Source of the DNA: Verticillium longisporum | Taxonomy: Eukaryota; Ascomycota; Sordariomycetes; Glomerellales; Plectosphaerellaceae | Length of the DNA: 64,000 nt | Assembly: GCA_019188255.1 (NCBI GenBank) | Contig: JAETXT010000013.1 | Span: forward strand, 1,550,001-1,614,000 | Direction: 5' to 3' | Shown: piece by piece, positions 12,515 through 22,979 of the stretch | How the letters are laid out: every line of letters begins with the position of its first letter | Numbering within the stretch: the stretch's first letter is position 1 | Position numbers and translations under genes: made by a program | Notes under the pieces: model-generated | The model's database searches: none | What the model was told of the DNA's origin: nothing | Seen by the model: only the letters and a program-made list of their open reading frames with translations

Positions 12515-12701
12515 TTCGGCCGGGGACAGTCTTGTAACTCATGTAATTCTCCTACTACACGTGTACGACAATACGCATAGCATCAATTTGGCTTTGTTGT
12601 AATTCTCATCTTCGTGATGTATTCGCTTATTACTCTTGTACTGACATCAAGGCCGAACTCATGCGGCGTCCGAGCAGCATTCCAGGGGGAAATGCTCGCT
12701 T

Positions 12702-13421
12702 TCATTGTTCATTCTTTTCTATCGTTTGCTTACTGCTGTCGCTCACCTTCTCTTGCTCAGCCTTGGCCTGCGCCTCGTAGTCTTTCCACCGGTACTCCTT
12801 TTCGATACCCAGTCTCCGTTGCGCCGTGTCGCACAACTTCTCGTTCCCACACTCACAAACAGCCCCATGCCGCAACCACCGATACGTGAGGCTCCACCGT
12901 CCCTCCCTCGGCCTCGCTCCGCCGTCCGACAGCGGATCCGTCTTCCGCGACCGGATGCCGTGCGTCCAGTGCAGCCGCGCATCGCCGCGCATCTCCATCA
13001 TGCTCCGCGGCAGCAGGTCGACGTCCGTCCTCTCACCCGTCGCCCCGTCGCGGAACTGCATCGACACGGGCGCCCCCAGCGAGAGCGCGTACAGCTGGTC
13101 AAAGGCGCTGTGCGTGTCGACGTGCGGCGGGATGCCCGTGCCGGGCGCGTAGTACTGCAGGCAGACCTGGTCCGGCGCGCGGGGCTCCGTGCGCGGCAGC
13201 AGCGGCGGCAGCCAGTCGGGGAACGGGATGTAGGCCGTCGCCTCGTCGATGCCGAACGTCTTGTAGGAAAAGGTGTGGCCGTAGTGCAGGGCGAGGCGTC
13301 CCTTGCGGTCGGGCCACGTGAGCTGCGTCTGGAAGATGGAGAGCAGCGCGGCTTCGTGCTCGGGCGTGATGAAGTCTTGCTGCATGAATATGCCGGAGGG
13401 CTGTATGGGAAGTTCCTCCAT
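12702..13421 (-). CDS. ALKBH8/AlkB-like 2-oxoglutarate, Fe(II)-dependent dioxygenase
   Basis: 239 residues, single exon, starting at MEELPIQPSGI; the upstream open frame has no other ATG. The double-stranded beta-helix signature is present: QYYAPGTGIPPHVDTHSAF supplies the HxD pair, RLHWTHGIRSR the distal His, and GRWSLTYRWLR the Arg that binds 2-oxoglutarate. The spacing and the IPPHVDTHSAF motif are closest to ALKBH8-type proteins, linked to tRNA wobble-uridine modification, rather than to DNA-repair AlkB. No methyltransferase or RNA-binding domain is fused, unlike animal ALKBH8. The substrate is therefore uncertain. Confidence 0.85.
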   Translation of the reverse strand: MEELPIQPSGIFMQQDFITPEHEAALLSIFQTQLTWPDRKGRLALHYGHTFSYKTFGIDEATAYIPFPDWLPPLLPRTEPRAPDQVCLQYYAPGTGIPPHVDTHSAFDQLYALSLGAPVSMQFRDGATGERTDVDLLPRSMMEMRGDARLHWTHGIRSRKTDPLSDGGARPREGRWSLTYRWLRHGAVCECGNEKLCDTAQRRLGIEKEYRWKDYEAQAKAEQEKVSDSSKQTIEKNEQ

Positions 13422-14002
13422 CGCGGCTTGTCGGCTCGACTGATACTGGTCTGGGGAGGACGTTTTGTGCCCCTTGCTCTTCAAGGTTGATACTGTTGTA
13501 CGCTCATTGTGAAAGTTGGTGCAGTGTGTGGAGACTGGGAATGGAGTCAAAATCGGCCGATGGAGAGAATTGTGTCCACGGTTAACATGGTCACGTGACA
13601 GCGCATACCATCATAAATCAATGGTTTGTCCAATGAAAGTATCCTGAGTTTTTCCTGCTAATGAATCTGTAACAAAAAGCATTTGTTTCTTCGTACGTGG
13701 TGTTTCAATGGTCGACATGAGGTTTGTGGTGCTGTTGCGCCCTTCTGTAATCGAACCTCAAGTCCGGCCCAGGAATCTCCGGCCCAGGAATACTTTGGCC
13801 GTCGCGAGAGTGAGCAAATGACATGCTTATTCCAAATTTGAGATTCAAAGCATCATTTTACAAACATAGCATTTGACCGCCACCTGGACCCTGCGACATG
13901 GTCAAATCCAGACAATGAGGCGAGACTCTCTGTTGAATCGTCTCAGAGCTGTTGCGCTTTCGAGGTCCATGAACACGCACAGACGGAGACATCAACCTGA
14001 GT
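13422..14002. other. Intergenic region
   Basis: 580 bases between two minus-strand genes, moderately AT-rich. It holds the promoter of the dioxygenase gene. No ORF or RNA gene is seen. Confidence 0.5.
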
Positions 14003-15407
14003 CTACAGGTGGGCAGACTCCTGGCCAGCCCACGGAGAATTCCTTTCCTCAAACCACTGGACCTGTCGTCTGGGCCAGTCAATGATGTCCTCCATCTCCT
14101 CATTGCCGGCAACCTGCTGGTCAATCAATTCGAACAAGTCATGCGACCACCCCTTCATAAACCAGAACCTCGGCTCCATCATCTTCCGAAACACGGAGAA
14201 ATACGCAAGAAGAGCCAAGGCGTTTGGGTCGAAACTTTGTATGTCCCCCACGACCGTGTCGGGGACGACATAGGCAAACATTATGAGCATACCGAATTCG
14301 GGGTCGGGACCCGCATTCTTCACGAAAACCACTAGTCTCTGGAGAGCCTGCATGGCCAAAGTGTACGCCTCCTGAGATTGCGGCGGAACATGTTGCTCCA
14401 GGAACTCGGACAGCTTGTCCAGCGCCTGAAAGACGTCTTCTGGGACCAGAGATCCTTCAGCCGGCTCTTCCCTGTCGCCGAGCTGTCAGCGCACTTCCCT
14501 GGTTCACCGCGCCACCCGGTGTTCTGACTCACCATATGACCTCGCTCTCATCGTCGGGTCTCCATATGCTATGAAAAAGAGGGGCAAGATACGAATTTCT
14601 CAGAGTCGACTGGTAGCGCTCGAGAACGGCCCGATGGCCGCGCACAAAGGCGAACACTTCGAAGATGTTGACGGCTTCTGAGGAGCCGGCCGTCAACCCC
14701 GTGACGGTATGCGAGGGTCGAAAGCACACATAGATCAGAACACAAGACGAGAAGCACATGAGCGGCTTCCAGTTCCCGGCATTGATGTTCGCGATACCAG
14801 CCATGAACGTCGCCATGCCGAGACCCTGGTGGTAGGCCGCGAGGTCGAGGTACTGTTCCCGCTGCTCCGGAGACCCACTCGACAGGGCTGCCTTGTGAAG
14901 CGCGGCCAGGGACAGCAGGCCGTGCATGACGAAAGGGTGGTCGTATCCGATCTGCGGGAACCGGCAGCGCCAAATGTGGCGCACATCTAAGCGAAAGCTC
15001 AGCGTGCGGGCCGTGCTGATGGTGAAGTGGTGCATGAGCTCCAGGCCCGAGAGCGCCCACATGTCGTCGCTCGACGCCGGCAGCGGCGTCGGCATGGAGA
15101 GCGGCGCCGAAGGAGGGTCGTGGAGGCTCTCCGGCGTGCAATACTCCGGGTCGGGAAGCGAATGGTTCAGCCTCGGGTCCACCGGCAACGCGAGCTCGGG
15201 GGTCGTCCAGGGCTTGTCGTCGACGAAAGAGCAGCGCACGCCATGGCGATGACAATTCCGACAGGAGGGCCGAGATTCGTCACACTGCAGAAGCCATCAG
15301 ACGTGGCAGCGGCATGATGGAAGCTGACGGGCTGTTACCTTGACTTTTCTTCTTTTGCAATTGGCGCAACCGAAGCGAGACTTGGTATGAGGTCGACGCA
15401 AAGGCAT
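14003..15407 (-). CDS. Zn2Cys6 transcription factor
   Basis: Three exons (15407-15339, 15284-14533, 14471-14003) join in frame to 429 residues. The zinc cluster is split by intron 1: CANCKRRKVK on exon 1, and CDESRPSCRNCHRHGVRC starting exon 2, giving the full six-cysteine pattern. The long second part (LMHHFTISTARTLSFR, then FPQIGYDHPFVMHGLLSLAALHKA) matches the fungal regulators related to sterol-uptake (UPC2-like) control proteins. The C-terminal part is helical and acidic. The target pathway is unknown; the next feature on the chromosome is a broken P450 on the other strand. Confidence 0.85.
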
Positions 15408-15938
15408 GGTTCGGGTTCGTACTTCAGATGCGAGAGGTCGGGTTCGGACTTGACTCTGAATCACTGGGGTCGCAAAGCGAATCTTGAGAGAGATGAATAA
15501 GTACGGGGGGTATCGCCACAAGAGTCTGCAGACCACAATACCTTTGGACCTTCCGACAAGACTCTTCTTATCCTCATTCACATCGAGAGCGACCGCCGCT
15601 GCTGGTTAACGCGACTCGCGGCTTCGAGGCGGAGGCTGATCGTACCTGTGAAACGAGGTACGAATCCGAACCCGCGCGTACCAAAGACGGCATTGGTTTT
15701 GGTGCTGAGCGTGTCGATCGACTCGGTGGAGCTTTGCGTCAGTCGTATTATTCGGGTTCTCGCGTGTATACGAGCCAGTGAACCCTTTCCGGGCAGTGCC
15801 GCGATCCCGATAGAGAAGATGAATAAAAGTCGAAACACACCCCGCAAACCTGTCAATGCCGTTCCTTTTCTACATCTATGCAGGGCTTCGAGTTTCTTCT
15901 AGCATTCGAATTCTACGAGCGGTGGAGCAGGCTCAGAA
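15408..15938. other. Intergenic region, last stretch before the repeat-rich half
   Basis: A divergent promoter region between the zinc-cluster gene and the P450 stub. No supported gene. Confidence 0.5.
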
Positions 15939-16301
15939 ATGGAAGCTAAACACGTTTGGTCTACTGAAGGTCCGTTATCAAGGACAACCCTGCCATGGAT
16001 CCCAGTTGTTGGGGTCATAGCGGGTACGGTAAGTCAACTGATGGTTCAGCTGCTATTGGCGAGAGACTCATACCCCGCATAGGTTGTTCTTTATGTTGTC
16101 TTGACGGGAGCTTACAACATCTGGTTTCATCCGCTTCGGGCATACCCTGGCCCCTGGTGGCTTGTCGCCAATCGACTGCCGTACACCTTGTCCGTCTTGC
16201 GGGGCACCGCAACTCGGCGGGCAAAGGCTCTGCATGAGCAGTACGGCCATGTTGTCCGTATCAATCCCGACACCCTGTCGTTCACTTCTGGGGATGCATA
16301 G
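15939..16301 (+). pseudogene. Cytochrome P450, N-terminal stub
   Basis: Exon 1 (15939-16028) and exon 2 (from 16083) encode the membrane anchor and the start of the catalytic domain of a fungal P450. The segment YNIWFHPLRAYPGPWW, then RINPDTLSFTSGDA, is typical of secondary-metabolism P450s. The frame stops at a TAG (16299-16301) exactly where the family usually has Trp, which is consistent with a RIP-type TGG to TAG change. About 35 bases later the sequence enters the AT-rich hAT relic. The haem-binding end is absent from the window. Confidence 0.75.
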
Positions 16302-17428
16302 CGTAGTGCGTGACGTCCCTCCCACCAGCGCGACTATCAATTCAATCAATTCAAATATCGGGAGTGGAATTGACTATTTAATATATTTCGGACTATAGAT
16401 TTAATTATTTAAATTAATTAATTGGATTTAATACGGTTTAAATCAGTAAATGAAGCTATCGCTAACTAGACGATTTACTAGAATAATTAACGTTTATAGT
16501 ATTAAATACTTAAGCCCTCTTAGTATAATAGCGTTATTATAAAGCTAATTTCTAAGGTACTAGACCTCTTCTAATATATCTAAAGCTATTATAAGCCTCT
16601 ACGATATTAGTATAAGCTTTATAAAGCTAAATGCCCTCTTATAATCAGTAGTTATTACTAGGATAATAAGGATATCGAGGGCTAAGCAGCTAATTATAGG
16701 GAACGCCTCCTCTTAACTTATCTACTAATTAATAGGGTCCTTAACGTTAATAATCTATATTAGGTCGAGGTAGAGGTATCGATCGAGTTCAAAGTCTATT
16801 AGAATTACCCTCTAATAATAATTATATATCTAATCGTTAAATAATATTAAATTAATAGTTTATTATAATACTTATATTTTATTAAAGCTTATAGCTATTA
16901 ATACTATATTTTATTATAATAGTAATTAACTTTAATAATATTATTACTTTTAATAGATATATAAGCTAATATAAGATTTATAAAGCTATATTAACTATTT
17001 TAACGTCGTCTATTATACCTCTAATTATCGTATTCCTAGCCTAGAGTAGAGGATAATAGCTATTATATATAATAGAGACTCTATTAGCTTAATATAATAT
17101 TAATTAAGCTTCTTCTATATATTTATAATAAAGAGATAGAAGTATTATTATAAATCTTTAGAGAATACCTTAAAATAATAAGAGGGTATCGTAGAATATT
17201 CGCTCTATATATATATAGGGAGGGAATAGATTAATAAAAGCGTAAAAGAGCTTTATATACGAAGTTAACGACCTCTTTAATAAATTATAGATATTTAAGG
17301 AGAATCTCTAATATTAGAGAAATCGTTAAAGAATAACTTCTATTATTCTATTTACTCTAAAATATACTCTATATCTACGAATATCTCTTAAAGCGCTTTA
17401 TAACTTCTATTCTTAGCTTATCCTTATA

Positions 17429-17476
17429 ACGTGCATGATAAGCAAGTGGGCCAAACAAGCAAGTGGGCCACCTGAC
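17429..17476 (+). repeat. Left terminal inverted repeat of the pogo element
   Basis: 48 bases identical to the reverse complement of 19,241-19,288. The repeat itself contains AAGCAAGTGGGCCA twice, three bases apart, which looks like a doubled transposase-binding site. Confidence 0.9.
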
Positions 17477-17527
17477 GACGAAAACGCGACCTTCTTACGT
17501 TAACCATTAATTCCTCCACCAACAACG

Positions 17528-19181
17528 ATGTCTCCGCCCTCACAAGAACGTCAATTACAGCTTGCTCTTCAGGCTATTCAAAATGACCCAGATCTCAGTA
17601 TACGCGCTGCGACAAATATCTTTGGTGTTCCCCGAATGACCTTGACGCGTCGACTACGCGGTATTACTTCGCAACGCGACAGGATCCCCCTCAATCGAAA
17701 TTTGACGGAGCTCGAGGAGTTAACGATTGTTCAATACATACTTGAGCTAAATTCCCGAGCATTTCCTCCCCGGCTTTGTGAGGTTGAAGATATGGCTAAT
17801 CGACTGCTAGCCGACCGCGACGCGCCGAGTGTCGGGAAGCGCTGGGCCTCAAACTTCGTCAGGCGACAACCAGAGCTTAAGACGCGTTTCTTTCGCAGAT
17901 ATGACTATCAGAGAGCCCAATGCGAAGATCCCGAGGCAATTCGCGATTGGTTCGCGCTCGTAAAGAACACAATCGCCAAATACGGTATCGCGGAGCCTGA
18001 TATCTATAACTTCGATGAGACTGGGTTTATGATGGGCGTTATCGGGTCCGGAATGGTCGTTACGAACGCCGAAAGACGTTCTAATACGAAAATGGTCCAA
18101 CCAGGAGGTCGGGAATGGGTGACAGTGATCCAAGGCGTTGGCGCAGACGGGTGGTGTGTCCCGCCGTTCATCATTATGGCGGGCAAAAATCACCTCTCAA
18201 GCTGGTACGAAGACAGCCCTCTACCTCACGACTGGGTAATCGCTACGACAGACAAAGGCTGGACAACAAATGAGAAAGGTCTAGAATGGATTCAGCATTT
18301 TGACAAGCATACCAAGCCCCGTCGGTCGGCCGGATATCGCCTCCTTATCCTAGATGGGCACCAAAGTCACCATTCCGTTGAGTTCGAGCTCTACTGCAAG
18401 GAAAACAACATCATTACGCTATGCATGCCTCCCCATTCATCTCACCTACTTCAACCTCTTGATGTTGGCTGTTTTGGCCCGCTAAAGCAGGCCTACGGTC
18501 GGCAAATTGAGAAGAAGATGAGGGCAGGTACAAGCCACATCACGAAGGAGGACTTCTTTCCCGCGTTTTTCGCAGCTTTCAAAGAAGCTATGACGGAAAG
18601 GAATATCAAGGGGGTTCAGAGGTGCTGGGCTTGTCCCAATGAGCCCCGAAATTGTGGTTTCAAAGCTGGATGTGAAGCTACGGACACCGACGCCCGTCGA
18701 GGGGGTCCCCGATACATCAGAACCTTGGGTCTCCCAAACGCCTCACAACCCGATTGAAGCTAGCTGTCAGTCAGAGTTTATTAAAGGTCGAATCGCCCGA
18801 CACCAAGGAAGCTCTCCGACGTCGATTCTTAACGCTATAGACCACTTTACCAAGGGGACGCGTGGAATCATGCATCAACTCGCCCTATTGAAGTCGGAGA
18901 ACCAGATCCTTCGAGACGAGAACGCGACACTCAGCAAGCGTCGGAGAGCTAAGAAAACACGTCTCAGGCAAGGAGGGAGTCTAACTCTAGGTGAGGGACA
19001 GGAGATACAAACCAATATCGAGGTTCAGGTCCAGATAAATGAGGAAACGCGTCAGAGAAGCAGTCGCCAACCAAGGGACGGGACGAAGAAACGGCGCTGC
19101 GGTGTCTGCGGCGAGCCTGGACATAATGCGCGAACTTGTCAGCTGGAGACGAGGGCTTCTGAAGAAGAGGATTTCAAGTAG
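17528..19181 (+). CDS. Pogo/Fot1-type transposase with C-terminal zinc knuckle (frame break at a G run)
   Basis: The first frame (17528 to about 18610) encodes an N-terminal psq-like helix-turn-helix (DLSIRAATNIFGVPRMTL), a CENP-B-type DNA-binding region, and the DDE nuclease with NFDETGFMMG, LILDGHQSHHS and LLQPLDVGCFGPLKQ supplying the three acidic residues. The frame shifts at the G run 18610-18614. The second frame then reads FRGAGLVPMSPEIVVSKLDV and continues to 19181. It ends in a coiled-coil stretch and a CCHC knuckle, CGVCGEPGHNARTC. The shift is one extra G or two missing, so it could be a real inactivation or a homopolymer error. If the error is technical, the element could be active. 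Confidence 0.85.
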
Positions 19182-19240
19182 TTTCAATTGATTTAAGGCG
19201 TTAGGGTTCACCGGGATGCTGCTGTCGTCGCATGGTCGTG

Positions 19241-19288
19241 GTCAGGTGGCCCACTTGCTTGTTTGGCCCACTTGCTTATCATGCACGT
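19241..19288 (-). repeat. Right terminal inverted repeat of the pogo element
   Basis: Perfect partner of 17,429-17,476. Beyond 48 bases the two ends share only scattered identity. Confidence 0.9.
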
Positions 19289-20958
19289 TATATATATTAT
19301 TTATTAATATAATAGCTTAAGAGCTTTATAGAGTTCTATAAAGAGGCGTTAATCTTTAAAAATTAGGATATTATCTTCTAATATATATTTATAAAGGTCG
19401 GGTTTAGAGAGATTCTTTTAGAAGAAGTTTTAAATATCGCTATACTTCTTAAAGGCCCGATTAAGTATTAAGAACGTTAAATTCTATTATATTTTATTAT
19501 TAAAGATAAACTAGAGCTTAAAGTTAGATTATTAATAGATTTAGAAGTTATTATTAATTTCTTAAGCTTCCTTAATAATAGTTTAGAAGTATTTATTATA
19601 TTATAATAAAGAACGAACCTATTTAATAATATTATAAAGCTTTTTAATAGATCCTTTCTTCCTTTAATAATAAAGAGAGTTTTAAGAGTCGTTTAATAGC
19701 TCTAAGGCTTATATTTCTTATTTAAAGACTTTATTATCCTCTCTATATAAGAAAGCCCTTTTAATAAGGTTTAGAATATAGCTATAATATCGTATTCGTT
19801 ATTCTAATATATTATTAATTATTATAAATAGAATTAGCTATTAGAATAGCTCTTAATTATAAGAATTATTAATCTATATATTATCTAAGATTAAGATATT
19901 AATATAATCTAAGATATCCTACTCCTTAATAATAGATATAATAAAAGCTATAGTATTCCGGCCTATATAGCTTCTATATTATTATCGGAGAGTAAGAAGA
20001 CGTTATTATTGAATATTATTATAGCTTATATAATAATAGGAAATAGTTAATATTATTAAGCTATTTAATAAAGTCTAATAATCGAATATAAAGTAGATCT
20101 AAGACTTCGAAGCTATTAATTAATATTATATCTATTTCTTCTTTATAGTAAAAACTCTAGAGAGATATTATTAAAGAGAGGTTCGTCCCTAGAATATTAT
20201 TAGGATAATATAAAGATTTAATTATATAAAGAGCTAATTAAAGTATAGACTATTAAAGATATTAAAGGGCTAATTTATTATTATAATAAATATAAGAATA
20301 AGCTCTTCTATTTAATCTATTAAAGATTTATATATTATAGTATATTATAGTATTAATTCTAAAATACTTAAAGAGTCTTCCTCTATCTATTTATTTAAGG
20401 ATTTAAATACCCTATACTTCTTCTATAGATAAATTATTATAGAAATTATTAAAGTAGCTTTAAAGAGTTAAATATTATAAATCTTATTATATCGTTAATA
20501 GAGCTAGAAGCTTAGCCTAATTATATCTCCTTTAAGGATCTCTATAATAAAGAGCTTATAAATATATATCTAGCTTCTATAATCCCTTACTCCTTTATAT
20601 ATAATATATAATATAAGGGTAAAGCGATAGTAATATTAGGTCGTAATAAGGAAAAGGTAGGAATCTATTATATTATTTAATTATAAAGTCTCTAATAATT
20701 ATAATAATATTATTAAAATTAGAATCGAATTAAAGATTATAAGGGATATATTAAGGGTTCTTAAAATTAATAGGTTAATATTTAGAAAATAGAGATCGTA
20801 GAGTAGCTATAAGAGGGATTAAAGTAATATTATAAATAGAGGGCTAGAGGGTTTAGAACTATATTATATATCTATACGATATTTTAGAGAGTAGGATTAA
20901 TTAACTATAAAGCCTTCTTAATATCGCTATTAGAATACTCTTAATATAATAAGATTAT

Positions 20959-21028
20959 ATAATCTAGTAATATAATAATTAGCATTTATAGTAGAAGGCG
21001 TAGGTTCGAATCCTACCCTAATTATTAT
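20959..21028 (+). other. tRNA-like relic (B box and T arm) in RIPed DNA
   Basis: GGTTCGAATCC, a consensus Pol III B box, sits in a perfect T stem (GTAGG/CCTAC), followed by CCTAATTATT, which pairs with AATAATTAG just upstream. An A-box-like TAGTAATATAATAATTAGC precedes it. The region equivalent to the anticodon arm is too short for a working tRNA. It may be a tRNA-derived SINE or a tRNA pseudogene; the B box contains no CpA or TpG and so would escape RIP. Confidence 0.35.
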
Positions 21029-21149
21029 TATATGCAAACTTAAAGCTTAAGTTAGCTTTAAGTTAGCGTATAACTCCTCTTTTTAGTTATATAATATACT
21101 AGAATATAGAAATCCCGAGATTTATATATAACTTAATAGTATTTAAATA

Positions 21150-22979
21150 GTAATTTTGTTCCGCGTGGAATGCCCGCTACCTGAGTCGGCTTCCTCCTCG
21201 GGAAATGGCAGTCTCTCTTGCTATCGCCCCCAAACACACCTGGTCACTCCATAAGATACGTACCATTTCTGCCGTCCCGCTCGAAAGTACGTACCTTTTT
21301 CTGCCGCGTATAAAATCAACCACACTCCCTCCCACAAATCCCATTCCTGGGCCTTCATCAACTTTTCTGCCATGGCACAGAACATGGTCCTAGTTGACCG
21401 TCTCATCACCGTCTCTGCCACATTTATTGTTACGGCCTCTTCTCTGGAATACCTTTTCGAGGTTCCTGTGTAACGTTGGTCTCCAGGGCCTCCATCGCGT
21501 CCTTTTCCTCTGGCTAACCGTTTGCAGACCTGTAACAATACTTTCCATCTGCCCAGTTACGAATAACTCGGATTGGCCGCATTTCTCGTGAAATTAACCC
21601 TGTACTGGGCCACACCATCGCCAACGACCATGTCTCCTTCGCGGCCTTGAGACGACCAACGAACCAGGTCCCGCCTTCGGCTCCCCAAGAGTGAGCCTTG
21701 CGAAGGGTCAATTACGCACGAGCATGAGAGAAACCAGGGTGTCTTTCCAAAGTCGGTGAGCCTACCACGGCCTTTCGGGGTCGCCGAGTGTCCCGCCATC
21801 ATGCCCCAGCTACGGCTACGAAAGCATTGGAGGCCTCATGTCGCCCCGCCCATCATCACTGGCATCACATGGACACCCTTGACCATGCTCAGCCCTCTAC
21901 TCGGCCCCCTGATATTGCCACGCCCATCGTAGAAATGACTTTATAGTGTACGAATGGAGCCGAATCACCGCCGAGAATGGCCATGACGATGCATCTGGCC
22001 AGTATCACGCCATCGCAATCTGATGGCCCCGTGATCAGCTCCTTGGGCTGACTTGTCTATTTTCGTGCGGCACCTGTCTCGGCCCTGTACGATACGAGTG
22101 TGTGAGAGAATTCCAAAGTTGCAGGCTTGCCGCTTCCCCTGAAAGGGCCTCCTCGGCGGGGAAGGGACAAATGATTGTTGAAAGGACGAGCAGGTAAGGA
22201 TCAACATCATGCACTTGCCAGGGAGGCAACCTTGGAAGCCTGCACTGCGACCCAAGACGGAAAACTGCCTTGCCGATTGTCAACCAGAGTCATGATACCG
22301 AAGAAGCGATTCAGCCGTAATGACTCATGGGTCATCACACGGCGGCAGCCAAGGGCTTTGCCTGAAATTCGCGGGGACATCCCTCAAGCAGGCACCAACA
22401 ATATGTTCATCGCGAGCCGGTGGCTGGTCTTACGCCGACTCAGAAGTCCAGAGCCACGCACCACGTCAGCAGGACAGGGATGGAAACCAGTTATGTGATT
22501 CCTGAAGACCGGCGGTGAGACTTTACACGACAGGCCTGCGGCGCTAGGAAGGGACGATACGACCAAGCGGTTTCGGGCGAGCTGTCTATTGGGATGGTAC
22601 AGGTGGAGAATCTTGTGGCAACTTCAGCACCTCCGTCATTATCGGGGAAGTCAGATTTACGCCGAGAGGCTTCCAACACTCGGCTTTCTGCCAAATTGGG
22701 CAATCTTCGAGCTAATCCCAAGCCTCCCAAGTGACACGAGACGCGTCCGCGTCGATTGGTCTTTCTTTGAAAGAGCTCGGTCATGCGAAGCGCGAGGCTT
22801 TGCTGATAGTCATATCCCAAAAGGGAAATTCTCCCAAAGCGGAAGGAGTGAGATCTGCTCCATGTCCCAAGTTCAGGCTATAAGACCCGTTTGTGCGTCC
22901 TTTCCGAAAGGGACATATTCTCGTCTCTGCTCTGCATACCTGTTTCCCCGTCACTTCTTCCACTCTCACATTGATTACA
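21150..22979. other. Gene-poor stretch of normal composition
   Basis: After the AT-rich block, base composition returns to normal at about 21,165. ORFs up to about 100 residues occur on both strands, but none has recognisable content, and no repeat with another part of the window was noticed. The 3' end holds the promoter of the chromodomain gene. Confidence 0.45.

Larger units (their letters stand above)
17427..19290 (+). mobile_element. Pogo/Fot1-type DNA transposon with 48-bp perfect inverted repeats
   Basis: The element occupies 17,429-19,288, flanked by TA duplications at 17,427-17,428 and 19,289-19,290. Its termini are perfect 48-base inverted repeats. It carries one transposase gene and has normal base composition, in sharp contrast to the AT-saturated hAT it sits in. 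The flanking hAT sequence resumes at the matching position on the far side, so the insertion point is unambiguous. Confidence 0.92.
16337..21140 (-). mobile_element. hAT transposon destroyed by RIP (AT-saturated), interrupted by a pogo element
   Basis: The AT-rich block aligns base by base with the reverse complement of the hAT copy at 53,277-55,953, with differences that are almost all C to T or G to A. Examples are the terminal stretch at 16,337-16,375, which matches the reverse complement of 55,915-55,953, and the stretch following 19,289, which matches the reverse complement of the sequence below about 54,860. Homology runs to about 20,885. Beyond that, 20,886-21,140 is equally AT-rich and may hold the other terminus, since an imperfect echo of the first end (TCCCGA then ATTT) lies near 21,110. 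No coding capacity remains. Confidence 0.85.

Noticed and set aside
12705..13490. 261-codon plus-strand ORF opposite the dioxygenase
   Set aside because: Arg/Val-rich antisense of a gene with clear catalytic motifs.
16337..21140. AT-rich block as an inserted mitochondrial segment
   Set aside because: Most of it aligns with the reverse complement of the hAT copy at 53-56 kb by transitions, so it is RIPed nuclear DNA.
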